Source of the DNA: Candidatus Saccharimonadota bacterium
GTDB taxonomy: Bacteria > Patescibacteriota > Saccharimonadia > Saccharimonadales > Saccharimonadaceae
NCBI GenBank assembly: GCA_900555265.1
Contig: UNSL01000001.1
Coordinates: 186,001-250,000, forward strand
DNA: 64,000 nt
Reading direction: 5' to 3'
The translations under genes were made by a program, and so were the position numbers. The notes below the pieces were generated by a model. That model was not told where the DNA came from, made no database searches, and saw only the letters and a list, made by a program, of their open reading frames with translations. Shown piece after piece: positions 15,308 to 24,222 of the stretch (positions are counted from its first letter, which is position 1; every line of letters begins with the position of its first letter).

Positions 15308-16570
15308 ATGGCAAGACAGATGATTAGTACTATTATTGGCAAAAGCGTCAAGAAAGTCGCTAAATTACGCGGTGGCGGTTCAGCCTTGCCGGGTTTGGTG
15401 ATTGAAAAAATTGACCCAAAATTTATTCAGAGAACGTTGGTAGATTTGCCGCAAGGCGTGGTTATTATCAGCGGAACGAATGGAAAAACGACGACGACAA
15501 AGATTGTTGTGGAACTATTAGAATCAGTCGGGCTGAAAGTCTTCACGAATCGCACTGGTAGCAATTTTTCCCGAGGCGTGGCGGCGGCGCTACTTGATGA
15601 GGTTAATATTCGCGGCAAGCTGGACGCTGACATTGCAGTCCTGGAACTGGACGAGGCTTGGGCAGTTAAGTTTGTACAAATTGTTCGTCCGCGCTTTTCT
15701 CTGCTTCTGAATGTTATGCGCGATCAATTGGACAGATTTGGAGAAATTGACAATACAGCCGCATTGCTTCAAAAAATAGCTGAAGCCACCAGCGACACTG
15801 TCGTTCTCAACCGCGACGATCCGCGAATTTTTAAGATTAGCGAACATATTCAAGCTAAAAAAGTTTTCTTCGGTACAACCAGCGAATTACTTCAATTGAT
15901 GCCAACGGACGACACTCTAAAATACGGCACCGCAACCGCAAATCAAAGCGTGGCGGCTGATGTTTTATTAAAAAAAATTAACGCTCAACAGGCGACTTTT
16001 CAAATTGACAATAAAGAAATTGACGTAGATCTGCAACTCACTGGAGTTTATAATCTTCTCAATGCGGCGGCAGCGGTTGCCCTGGCTCGACAAATAGCGG
16101 GACCGGAAATTACCGATACGATTTTATCTGCGCTAGAAAACATAAAGCCGGCGTTTGGTCGTGGCGAAACGATTTATCTGAATGGCACGCCAATTGAGCT
16201 TATTTTGGTGAAAAATCCGAGCGGCTTTCGGTTGGCACTTCTGTCGTTCGCCAAAAACAATAGCACTACGATGATCGCCGTCAATGACAATTACGCCGAC
16301 GGACGAGATGTAAGTTGGTTTTGGGACGTCGATTTTTCACTATTGAAAAACGTAGCGATGATCAGTGGCGTGCGTGCTTACGATATGGCTTTGCGACTTC
16401 AATATGACGACATTTCAATTGGGAAAATTGACACCAATATTTCGAAAGCCCTGGAGGATTTCATTAATGACAATCCCGATGAGCCAAAACAGATTTTTTG
16501 TAGCTACACAGCCATGACAGCAATTCGTCGCTTGCTGAGCGAAAAAACCGACGTGGAGGAAATATCATAA
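15308..16570 (+). CDS. murT: Lipid II isoglutaminyl synthase subunit MurT
   Basis: A Mur-ligase-like protein that, with GatD, amidates the D-Glu of lipid II. The 420 residues show the ATP loop ISGTNGKTTTTK, LELDEAW, NVMRDQLDRFGE, YNLLNAAAAVAL and the C-terminal DUF1727 domain with the catalytic-Asp region SWFWDVDF. The only Cys is near the C terminus (IFCSYT), so the Cys4 zinc ribbon of Gram-positive MurT is absent. The stop overlaps the gatD start (TAATG). Confidence 0.93.
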   Translation: MARQMISTIIGKSVKKVAKLRGGGSALPGLVIEKIDPKFIQRTLVDLPQGVVIISGTNGKTTTTKIVVELLESVGLKVFTNRTGSNFSRGVAAALLDEVNIRGKLDADIAVLELDEAWAVKFVQIVRPRFSLLLNVMRDQLDRFGEIDNTAALLQKIAEATSDTVVLNRDDPRIFKISEHIQAKKVFFGTTSELLQLMPTDDTLKYGTATANQSVAADVLLKKINAQQATFQIDNKEIDVDLQLTGVYNLLNAAAAVALARQIAGPEITDTILSALENIKPAFGRGETIYLNGTPIELILVKNPSGFRLALLSFAKNNSTTMIAVNDNYADGRDVSWFWDVDFSLLKNVAMISGVRAYDMALRLQYDDISIGKIDTNISKALEDFINDNPDEPKQIFCSYTAMTAIRRLLSEKTDVEEIS

Positions 16571-17292
16571 TGAAAATAACAATTGCGCAACTTTATCCGC
16601 GAGATATGAATCTTTATGGCGACTGGGGCAACACGCTAGTCCTAAAAAAACGGCTGGAACGACGCGGCTTCGAAGTTGAGATTATCGATCACGATCCAGG
16701 CGATTCAACGGATTTTTCTAAAATTGATATTTTTGTTGGCGGCGGCGGACAGGATTCTGGGCAGACGATTATCCAAAACGACCTTCTGACACGAGCCGAT
16801 GAACTGCGACAATTAGCAAAAGACGGCGTGCCGATGCTGATGATTTGCGGAATGTATCAATTATTTGGTCGGTTTTTCCGAACGCTCAAGGGCGAGGAAA
16901 TTGTTGGTGCTAACATTCTGCCGATTGAAACAATTGCTGGCGACGAACGGATGATTGGTAACATTGTCATTAGAAGCCGGGAATTTGGAGATATCGTTGG
17001 CTATGAAAATCACAGCGGACAAACTTTCTTAGATAAGACCGCCAAACCTCTTGGGCAAGTTATTAAAGGCGCTGGCAATAATATGACCGACGCAAACGAA
17101 GGTGTTCGCTATAACAACATCATTGCCACTTATCTCCACGGTCCGATTCTACCCAAAAACCCGCAAATTGCAGATTTTCTTATCGGCGAGGCACTAGAGC
17201 GACGCGGCGTAAGCGCAGATTCGGGGCTGGAAAAAATTGACGACACTTTAGCGAATAAAGCGAGAGAGATAGCGTTAAAATTATCCAGATAA
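16570..17292 (+). CDS. gatD: Lipid II isoglutaminyl synthase glutaminase subunit GatD
   Basis: A class I (triad-type) glutamine amidotransferase of 240 residues that supplies ammonia to MurT. The nucleophile Cys is in LMICGMYQLFG (about residue 95), and the catalytic His is in YLHGPILPKNP (about 190). The glycine-rich FVGGGGQDSGQ precedes them. It is coupled to murT by TAATG and followed three bases later by the glycosyltransferase gene, implying one operon for wall modification. Confidence 0.94.
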   Translation: MKITIAQLYPRDMNLYGDWGNTLVLKKRLERRGFEVEIIDHDPGDSTDFSKIDIFVGGGGQDSGQTIIQNDLLTRADELRQLAKDGVPMLMICGMYQLFGRFFRTLKGEEIVGANILPIETIAGDERMIGNIVIRSREFGDIVGYENHSGQTFLDKTAKPLGQVIKGAGNNMTDANEGVRYNNIIATYLHGPILPKNPQIADFLIGEALERRGVSADSGLEKIDDTLANKAREIALKLSR

Positions 17293-17295
17293 TTC

Positions 17296-18807
17296 ATGAA
17301 AAAAATCCGTATATATCTTAAAAAGCTATATGCATTTCTTCATCAAATGCCCGGCTGGGTTTGGCTAATTCCAATCTTAATCTTAGCCATCAACGTTCGA
17401 CTTACCTATTTAACAAAAGCCGACATTTGGCATGACGAAGGATATACGGCGGCCATCATTCAGCAGCCAATCAGAGAAATTATCGCCATTACGACCACGG
17501 ACGTCCACCCGCCGCTTTATTACGTTATTATGCACGTTTGGCGATTGATTTTCGGCAATTCCGTAGCTTCGCTCAGAGGATTTAGTGTTGCATGCGGAGT
17601 TCTGACGATTGCCCTATTGTTTTTGTTGCTCCAAAAACTTTTCTCTAAAAGAATCGCCGTATTCGGAAGTTTTTTAGCAGCACTAGGACCATTCTTAATC
17701 CGCTATAGCAACGAAGCTCGAATGTATGCGCTGGCAGCACTTTTGGCCGTAGCAATGACATACACATTTGCCGTGGCGGTCGAGCGCAAAAGTAAGAAGT
17801 TCTGGTGGGCGCTATATGGAATTTTAGTAGCACTCGGTCTTTATACACAATATTTCCTAGCATTAATGCTACCCGCGCATTTCGCATATATTTGGCTAAA
17901 ACTTGGCGGAAATCGCACTGCCATAAAAAATATATTTAAGGACAAAAACGTTTGGCTTGCCGCAGGAACATGCTTTTTACTATTCCTTCCCTGGCTACCA
18001 GTTATGATTTCCCAAACAAGCCGAGTAAGTGGCGGCTTCTGGACCCCCGAAGTTACTAAATTTACCATACCAACAACATTATCGATGTTCTTAACTTACG
18101 ACGACAGGATTGTCCGCTATTTTGGGTTGCTACTGCCGCCAATTATAGTCGTAATTTCATTCATCCTAGCCAAAAAACATTCAAAATACCAAGCAGCAAT
18201 TTGGATTTTAACAATTTGGTTGCTACTACCAATGACCATCGTTTACATACTCAGCCAGGGTCGACCAGTTTACTTAGATCGATATTTCACTTATTCAGTA
18301 CCGGCGTTTTACGGCTTGATTGCGGTATTCATCAGGCTTATTTTTTCTAATAAAAAATGGTGGTCTATTGGAATATCTATTGTCCTAGTATTATTTATCG
18401 GTCATTACATGTGGCATATCGGCGGTAAAAATATCGCAGAATTGTCCTGGAACAACACCAACACAGCCATGAATCATATAAACGAAAATATCCAGAGTAA
18501 TGATGTTATTATTTCTGGCGAGATCTACACTTATTTTCATACTTCCTATTACAACCGCACAAATAAAGAAATTATACTCCTGAAGCCAAAAGAAGAACTG
18601 GGTTGGGTTGGCGAATGGGGATTAATTAAAAAAATGAATACTACAGAAATTGGCTCTTTAGAGTCAGTAAAATCTCCAAGAATCTGGCTAATCCTTCGTG
18701 AAAAAACATATGACGAATATAAAAAACAAGTTCCGCCCTACTGGCAATTAAAGCAAGAATTCCATGATGGCGACTTGATTATTGGATTATACGAAAATAA
18801 AAAATAA
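17296..18807 (+). CDS. GT-C type membrane glycosyltransferase
   Basis: The 503-residue polytopic protein has about ten hydrophobic helices and the acidic first loop typical of GT39/GT83-like enzymes (DIWHDEGYTA, then TDVHPPLYYVIMHVW). Such enzymes transfer a sugar from a polyprenyl-phosphate donor to lipid or protein on the outer face of the membrane. The C-terminal 100 residues are a soluble extracytoplasmic domain. It follows gatD by three bases, so its substrate may be wall- or surface-linked (inference). Acceptor and sugar unknown. Confidence 0.82.
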   Translation: MKKIRIYLKKLYAFLHQMPGWVWLIPILILAINVRLTYLTKADIWHDEGYTAAIIQQPIREIIAITTTDVHPPLYYVIMHVWRLIFGNSVASLRGFSVACGVLTIALLFLLLQKLFSKRIAVFGSFLAALGPFLIRYSNEARMYALAALLAVAMTYTFAVAVERKSKKFWWALYGILVALGLYTQYFLALMLPAHFAYIWLKLGGNRTAIKNIFKDKNVWLAAGTCFLLFLPWLPVMISQTSRVSGGFWTPEVTKFTIPTTLSMFLTYDDRIVRYFGLLLPPIIVVISFILAKKHSKYQAAIWILTIWLLLPMTIVYILSQGRPVYLDRYFTYSVPAFYGLIAVFIRLIFSNKKWWSIGISIVLVLFIGHYMWHIGGKNIAELSWNNTNTAMNHINENIQSNDVIISGEIYTYFHTSYYNRTNKEIILLKPKEELGWVGEWGLIKKMNTTEIGSLESVKSPRIWLILREKTYDEYKKQVPPYWQLKQEFHDGDLIIGLYENKK

Positions 18808-18829
18808 CTGGTTAAATGCCAGTTATTTT
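18801..18829. terminator. Hairpin terminator
   Basis: The stem AAAATAACTGG pairs with its complement around a seven-base loop, immediately after the glycosyltransferase stop; it can work for the convergent tRNA-Pro too. Confidence 0.75.
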
Positions 18830-18850
18830 AATACACTGAATGATTTCAAT

Positions 18851-18927
18851 TGGTCGGGGTGAAAGGACTCGAACCTTCGACCTCACGGTCCCAAACCGCG
18901 CGCGCTAGCCAACTGCGCCACACCCCG
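18851..18927 (-). tRNA. tRNA-Pro (TGG)
   Basis: Acceptor CGGGGTG/CACCCCG (C1-G72, typical of bacterial tRNA-Pro), anticodon loop TTTGGGA (TGG), A73 and encoded CCA. Confidence 0.96.
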
Positions 18928-19070
18928 AAAGATATCTCTATCATTCGTTCTGATCTATCTTAACATATATCACTAAATAAGTACAGAATAAATTTACAAA
19001 CAAACTTTTATACTTCGTGAAGCATAAAAATAACTTGGCAAGTAGCTTACTTCAGGATAAGATATATTGT

Positions 19071-19745
19071 ATGAATTACACAAAACCGTATACACCTCCA
19101 ACGCTAACCGTGGACGCAGTAATTTTTCAAGTAAACAACAATACCCTGGAAGTGTTATTATTAAAACGACCGAATGAACCTTTTAAAGGAGAATGGGCCC
19201 TCCCTGGAGGGTATAACGCCAAGGGCGAGACAACTACAGACGCGCTCGAACGTGTAGTTTTCCAAAAGACAGGCGTAAAAATTAAAGACGACCTACGATA
19301 TATTGAACAGCTTTACACTTTCGATACGATCAATCGTGATCCACGAGGACATGCAGTGTCTGTAACCTACATGGGTTGTGGACGCAATATTACATACAAT
19401 GAAGATTTAGAAGTGGCATTTTTTGATGTAAATAAAATACCAAAGCTGGCATACGATCACACCAACATCATTAAATACGCCAAAGAACGCCTAATTGCAA
19501 AAATGACATACACCAATTCGGCATTTGCTTTTCTGGATCGAAGATTTACCTTAACACAACTGCAAACAGTTTACGAGATAGTTTTTGGTCGTGAATTTGA
19601 CAAGCGTAATTTTCGAAAAAAATTCCTCAGCTTAAACTTAATTCATGAAACTAACAAGTTGTGGCGAGACGGCGCGCATCGTCCGGCAAAATTATATGAA
19701 TTTAATTCAAGTAAGCTCGAGAATTTAGATCGTAGCTTAGACTAA
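19071..19745 (+). CDS. nrtR: NrtR-like NUDIX-type regulator of NAD salvage
   Basis: The start is set at MNYTKPYTPP (224 residues); the open frame from 19017 lacks a signal. Residues about 10-145 are a NUDIX fold and the rest is a winged helix with conserved Arg/Lys (YTNSAFAFLDRRFTL, REFDKRNFRKKF). The NUDIX box is degenerate: after GGYNAKGE the catalytic REXXEEXG becomes RVVFQKTG, so hydrolysis is not expected. This combination defines NrtR, which senses ADP-ribose and represses NAD genes. It lies 122 bases upstream of pncA and pncB. A TAAGAT-like -10 box lies 7 bases before the ATG. Confidence 0.88.
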   Translation: MNYTKPYTPPTLTVDAVIFQVNNNTLEVLLLKRPNEPFKGEWALPGGYNAKGETTTDALERVVFQKTGVKIKDDLRYIEQLYTFDTINRDPRGHAVSVTYMGCGRNITYNEDLEVAFFDVNKIPKLAYDHTNIIKYAKERLIAKMTYTNSAFAFLDRRFTLTQLQTVYEIVFGREFDKRNFRKKFLSLNLIHETNKLWRDGAHRPAKLYEFNSSKLENLDRSLD

Positions 19746-19791
19746 CCTCCCTGTAAAAATCTAGAAAATTTATATTTTTCATAAATTAGTG

Positions 19792-19820
19792 TTGACAATA
19801 CAATAACTGGCTATTAGACT
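19792..19820 (+). promoter_or_regulatory. Promoter of pncA-pncB operon
   Basis: TTGACA at 19792-19797 and TAGACT at 19815-19820 with an ideal 17-base spacer. It is one of the few full -35/-10 promoters visible in the window. Confidence 0.75.
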
Positions 19821-19822
19821 AG

Positions 19823-19840
19823 ATAGTAAGTGTAAACTAT
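19823..19840 (+). promoter_or_regulatory. Candidate NrtR operator
   Basis: An inverted repeat, ATAGT-N8-ACTAT, lies directly after the -10 box, across the predicted transcription start. Position and symmetry suit a repressor site, but arms are only 5 bp and the assignment to NrtR is inference. Confidence 0.35.
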
Positions 19841-19867
19841 ACATTAAGTAAGGAGGTCCTTAGCATT

Positions 19868-20482
19868 ATGGAAAAGTCTAACTATATATTTGTCGGGGTT
19901 GATCCACAAAATGATTTTATCGATGGAAGTCTTGCTGTTGCCGAAGCAGAGCAAATCATTGAGCCCATCAATTCTATCGTCGACGAGATACGAAAACATG
20001 ACGGCACGGTTGTATTCACCCGAGACTGGCACCCCGAAAAAACACCACATTTTGACAAATGGCCAGTTCACTGCGTAGCCAACACCAGAGGAGCTGATTT
20101 TCACAAAGACCTAAATATTCAGCCTGGCGATATTATCATCAATAAAGGCGTCGGTCAGACAGACGGATATTCTGGATGGGAGGGTAAAAGCGAAACAAAC
20201 GAAACGTTAGAATCTATCATAACACCAAAAACACCCCATGAAAAAGTTAAAGTACTTCTCGGCGGATTAGCAACATATTTTTGCGTAGGATCTACTGCCC
20301 GAGATATCGCCGAACATTTCAAAGATGACAGGCGTGTTACTACATACCTACTTATAGACGCCATCCGTGCTGTAGGATTAACTCCAACAGCCGAAGAAGA
20401 AGCATTATCCGCAATGAAAGAGGCTGGAATATTAGCAATATCAACCGAAGAAGCAAAGAAGATGATCCAGGAGGCAATTTAA
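19868..20482 (+). CDS. pncA: Nicotinamidase
   Basis: Deamidates nicotinamide to nicotinate. The 204 residues show the isochorismatase-fold triad: Asp in VDPQNDFIDGS (about residue 12), Lys in INKGVGQ (about 97) and Cys in ATYFCVGSTARD (about 138). Metal ligands are in TRDWHPEKTPHF and WPVHC. It has a perfect AAGGAGGT ribosome site inside a small palindrome (TAAGGA-GG-TCCTTA). It is the first gene of the NAD salvage operon and abuts pncB. Confidence 0.95.
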   Translation: MEKSNYIFVGVDPQNDFIDGSLAVAEAEQIIEPINSIVDEIRKHDGTVVFTRDWHPEKTPHFDKWPVHCVANTRGADFHKDLNIQPGDIIINKGVGQTDGYSGWEGKSETNETLESIITPKTPHEKVKVLLGGLATYFCVGSTARDIAEHFKDDRRVTTYLLIDAIRAVGLTPTAEEEALSAMKEAGILAISTEEAKKMIQEAI

Positions 20483-21724
20483 ATGGAGAAGAGCTCAAAA
20501 ATATCACAAGGATTAGATTACTACAAAGCAACTATGGGAATGAACGAGTTCTTAAAACATCCTGAAGCAGAAGTTACCTTCACATTGAAAAATCGCTCCC
20601 CTAATCTATTATCCGAATTTGTATCCCCAGTAGAATTACAGGATAGACTAAATGAGCTAGTTGAAGGATGGCGGCCTGATGAAGTAGCCTACTTGGCTGG
20701 ATTACAAAACCAAGACGGCAAAGCGACATTTTCGCAAGAATATCTTGATTTCCTAATAAGTAGCCCCTTGCCTCCGGTCAAGATCGGATATGATAAGCGC
20801 GGCGACCTAGCGGTTGAGACTACAGGAAAATGGCCCCTAGTTACATTCTGGGAAACCGTTGTCATGAGCGAAATAAATGAAATATATTTTCGTAACAAAC
20901 TCGCACATGAAGGTTACTCTTTGGAAGAAGTGTATGCCGAAGGAGATCGCCTATTAGACGAAAAGATCAAATTATTAAAAAGCCGCCCAGATATTAAATT
21001 TTCTGATTTCGGCACACGACGGCGTTTTAGTTATGATTGGCATAGGCACGTAATTGAACGAGTTGCAAATGAACTCCCTGACAATTTTGTCGGAACTTCA
21101 AATATATACTTGGCGCATAAACTAGAATTAAAACCGATTGGAACTTTTGCACACGAAATGCCAATGGTCTACGCTGCACTGGCAGATAAAGCCGAAAACA
21201 ATCCACTAAGTGGCCACAATCAGGCGCTAAAAGATTGGCAAGGTACATATGGCAACGAATTATCAATTGCTTTAACTGATACATTTACAACTGATTTCTT
21301 CTTTGCCGACTTCACTCCAGACCAATGGTCTTCTTGGAAAGGATTACGTCACGATTCTGGCGACCCAATAGATTTTGGAAATAAGGCTATTGAAATTTAC
21401 AAAAAGAACGGAATTGATCCTTTGGAGAAAACTATCGTCTTTAGTGATGGACTTGATGTGGGTGAAATTATTAGAATAGCTGATTACTTTAAAGGAAAGA
21501 TAGGTGTAACATTCGGCTGGGGCACGACTTTGACTAACGACCTTGGAATTACACCCAACAACTTTGTTATGAAAGCCACAGAGGTTGATGGAGTATCTAC
21601 GGTCAAATTGAGCGACACTCCTGGCAAACATACAGGTTCAGGTGATAAAATTAGAGAGTATAGTGAATACGTAAAAGCAGCTTTGGCAGAGAAGGCACTA
21701 AACAACACTCTAGCTACTGTATGA
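20483..21724 (+). CDS. pncB: Nicotinate phosphoribosyltransferase
   Basis: Forms nicotinate mononucleotide from nicotinate and PRPP, with ATP stimulation. The 413 residues have family marks DYYKATMGMNEF near the N terminus, SDFGTRRRFSYDWH (phosphorylatable His region), GTSNIYLAHKL, GTFAHEM, TDTFTTDFFFADF, GLRHDSGDPIDFG and FSDGLDV. It begins directly after the pncA stop and has CAGGAGG in the end of pncA. Downstream NAD steps (nadD, nadE) are not in the window. Confidence 0.96.
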   Translation: MEKSSKISQGLDYYKATMGMNEFLKHPEAEVTFTLKNRSPNLLSEFVSPVELQDRLNELVEGWRPDEVAYLAGLQNQDGKATFSQEYLDFLISSPLPPVKIGYDKRGDLAVETTGKWPLVTFWETVVMSEINEIYFRNKLAHEGYSLEEVYAEGDRLLDEKIKLLKSRPDIKFSDFGTRRRFSYDWHRHVIERVANELPDNFVGTSNIYLAHKLELKPIGTFAHEMPMVYAALADKAENNPLSGHNQALKDWQGTYGNELSIALTDTFTTDFFFADFTPDQWSSWKGLRHDSGDPIDFGNKAIEIYKKNGIDPLEKTIVFSDGLDVGEIIRIADYFKGKIGVTFGWGTTLTNDLGITPNNFVMKATEVDGVSTVKLSDTPGKHTGSGDKIREYSEYVKAALAEKALNNTLATV

Positions 21725-21731
21725 AAAAACA

Positions 21732-23063
21732 ATGCCAATATCTATAAATCGTAAATTATGGTATGACGGTCCAAATTACACTGCAGACAGCGTAATAATC
21801 AACCCAATCGCACAAAAAATTCTTTTGATAAAACGATCCAGCGGTGAATGGGCATTGCCTGGAGGGTTCATCAATTCCGAAGAAGACTCCTTTACCGCAG
21901 CAATTCGCGAAACAAAAGAAGAAACTGGAACGATAATTAGTGACAGTCCAATATTAATATACAAAGGGCTTGTTAACGATCCACGCAACAGTCAGACGTC
22001 ATGGATCGAAACCAGTGCGTATCTATTCATAGTCAACGAACTATCAGAGGTGTCAGGACGAGACGACGCTGTCGACGCAGCCTGGCTACCGCTCAATAAT
22101 TTACCTAAATTATACGCATCACATGATGAAATAGTAACCAGGGCTATTGATTATTTGTCTTGTCGGTCGCTAATTAAGATAGCAGAGTTTTCCGAAAATT
22201 ATCGCAATATTAACGGCGGTCATATGCAATACGACAAAATTATCGCCACAAAAAATGATCATTCGGTATTTATTAAGCGAACATCGACTAAATATGGCGA
22301 CATAAAAAGAAATAGACTGCGCCAATATTTGAGAAAAGAAGCGTTCACGATATCATATCTACGATGCCATGGATATAGCGGAATCCCATCTAGATCAATA
22401 TTGCGAGACGATGACACTTTCATCATGGAGGCAATGACGTCCAACGAAGGTTGGCTGTGGCGAGCAAATCACGACATATTAGACACCTACATCAAATCCG
22501 CTAAGGAAAAATTTGACGAGTTGGAAAATATACCATTACCGCCTGACACTTTTGATATCGAATCGTCACGCGATAGTTTTATTAAAGAAGGGTGGGCTTC
22601 GTTAGACGAGCAAAAAATAGCTAAATTGAGAGAGTTGTCATTAGGATTCTTAGACAGATTAACGCCCCATAGCCAAAATATAACTAAGAAATTATTGGCA
22701 GACTTACCCGCCTTACTAAATGCCGGAGGTCGACATAGCGATATAAAAAAATTAGTTTTTTGTCATCATGATATTCGTCAATCAAATATGGCTTGGTATC
22801 CCAAACGCGGCACTAAGTTAATCGACTGGAGCTGGTCTGGACCTGGAGAATCCGGTAGCGACATCACTAGCCTACTAATCGACCTACATAAAAGCGGTCA
22901 TAATATTTCAAACTATTACAAAGAAATAAATTTAGATCATTGCCTAACCTTAATGGGTTTCTGGCTAAACCATGCAACGTGGCCATATCATGGCGACGAC
23001 ACTCTTAGATTTCAACAATTTTTATCAGCGTTAAGTGCATACGAAATATATACAACTATTTAA
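21732..23063 (+). CDS. NUDIX hydrolase fused to an APH/choline-kinase-like domain
   Basis: The 443-residue protein has two domains. Residues about 15-150 are a NUDIX hydrolase with an intact box: GGFINSEEDSFTAAIRETKE is followed by ETG. Residues about 170-440 resemble aminoglycoside/choline phosphotransferases, with the catalytic loop CHHDIRQSNMAW (HxDxxxxN) and the metal-binding IDWSWSGPG. It follows pncB by 7 bases, so it belongs to the NAD operon. Possible roles are turnover of ADP-ribose or NAD plus phosphorylation of a nucleoside or riboside; the substrate cannot be told from sequence. Confidence 0.85.
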   Translation: MPISINRKLWYDGPNYTADSVIINPIAQKILLIKRSSGEWALPGGFINSEEDSFTAAIRETKEETGTIISDSPILIYKGLVNDPRNSQTSWIETSAYLFIVNELSEVSGRDDAVDAAWLPLNNLPKLYASHDEIVTRAIDYLSCRSLIKIAEFSENYRNINGGHMQYDKIIATKNDHSVFIKRTSTKYGDIKRNRLRQYLRKEAFTISYLRCHGYSGIPSRSILRDDDTFIMEAMTSNEGWLWRANHDILDTYIKSAKEKFDELENIPLPPDTFDIESSRDSFIKEGWASLDEQKIAKLRELSLGFLDRLTPHSQNITKKLLADLPALLNAGGRHSDIKKLVFCHHDIRQSNMAWYPKRGTKLIDWSWSGPGESGSDITSLLIDLHKSGHNISNYYKEINLDHCLTLMGFWLNHATWPYHGDDTLRFQQFLSALSAYEIYTTI

Positions 23064-23695
23064 GCATTCACAGCTTCAATCTCAACCGACAATACTTCTT
23101 TTTTGATTGGCAAAGATTGACCGGGCTCGAACGTATAAACCAGTAATTGACCAAATGGCATCTCTACATTCGCCATCTCAGCCTCTGGAACTTGGTCAAG
23201 ATGTTTAATTAAAGCCCGAATAGAATTGCCGTGAGCCACCAATAGAATATTCTCACCATTCTGCAATTTCGGCAAAATCTCTTGCTCAAAATATGGAACA
23301 ACCCGCGCATAAACATCTTTCAAAGTTTCGCCGCCCGGCACTGGATAATCCCAGCCGCGCCGAATGCCATTAAAAGCCTCTTCGCCAATCTCCGCTTTAA
23401 CTTCCCATTTATTTTTTCCAGTCAAATCACCATAATCACGCTCGTTTAATTCAGTTGCATGCGTTGTTGGTAGATTTTCGACACCGCATCCTTCGAGTAG
23501 CGCAGCCAAAGTTTGTTGTGTGCGTTTTAATGATGAAGTGTAAGCCTCGTTAAATGACAAACCTTTCAATAAAGCGCCCAATCGCACTGTGTCATTATGA
23601 CCTTTTTCCGTCAAATTAACATCCGTCCATCCAGTCCACTTACCGAGCAGATTCCACTCGCTCTCACCGTGCCGACTAATAACTAATATTCCCAT
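23060..23695 (-). CDS. gpmA: 2,3-bisphosphoglycerate-dependent phosphoglycerate mutase
   Basis: A glycolytic enzyme of 211 residues. It has the phospho-His motif ISRHGESEWN, GKWTGWTDVNLTEKG, SSLKRTQQT, ELNERDYGDLTGKNK and VAHGNSIRAL. It is slightly shorter than E. coli GpmA (250) and has Asp where ERHYG is common. Last gene of the rny-NUDIX-gpmA operon; starts and stops overlap as TAATG. It ends convergently on the NAD operon. Confidence 0.93.
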   Translation of the reverse strand: MGILVISRHGESEWNLLGKWTGWTDVNLTEKGHNDTVRLGALLKGLSFNEAYTSSLKRTQQTLAALLEGCGVENLPTTHATELNERDYGDLTGKNKWEVKAEIGEEAFNGIRRGWDYPVPGGETLKDVYARVVPYFEQEILPKLQNGENILLVAHGNSIRALIKHLDQVPEAEMANVEMPFGQLLVYTFEPGQSLPIKKEVLSVEIEAVNA

Positions 23696-24222
23696 TATTT
23701 TCCTCCAATCATCGGCGCAAAAAATTCTACAACTTCTTTTTTCACACCGTCATTATCAATAATTTTCGTATTTACGTAACCGAATTTATCAATTGCCCAA
23801 AATCTGATTGCCCAGAGCAGCGACATGTCTTCAAAATCAACCTCATTTTTGGCAATAAATTTGCTAGCCACAATTTCCGATTCCTGCAATTTTATCTCAG
23901 AAAAAGCATCGTTTTCTAACTTCGTAAAAAACACAAATTGATGTGTCAAAAATTCATCAGAATGACGCGAAGCAACCATGACAAGTTTCAAGTCCTTAGG
24001 GTCGACTTGAATATCAACTTCTTCTTTCACCTCGCGCACCGCCGCTTCCAGCGGAGATTCTCCAGCGTCAACAATGCCGCCGGGCAGCGACCAATGGTCT
24101 TTATAGCCAGCCTTGACGATCAATAGTTCGCCCTGCTCATTTTCAATTAATACCGCCGCACTGGAAAAACGCCTATCCAAACTTGCCAACCAAGCCCGTC
24201 GCTCTTCATCTGTAAATTTCAT
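23695..24222 (-). CDS. NUDIX hydrolase
   Basis: A 175-residue NUDIX enzyme of the MutT/ADP-ribose pyrophosphatase type. The box reads GGIVDAGESPLEAAVREVKEE followed by VDI, so the final Gly of the motif is Asp. The catalytic Glu residues are present. It is coupled by TAATG to both rny upstream and gpmA downstream. Substrate not predictable; the neighbourhood suggests housekeeping or RNA 5'-end related roles only as speculation. Confidence 0.88.
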   Translation of the reverse strand: MKFTDEERRAWLASLDRRFSSAAVLIENEQGELLIVKAGYKDHWSLPGGIVDAGESPLEAAVREVKEEVDIQVDPKDLKLVMVASRHSDEFLTHQFVFFTKLENDAFSEIKLQESEIVASKFIAKNEVDFEDMSLLWAIRFWAIDKFGYVNTKIIDNDGVKKEVVEFFAPMIGGK

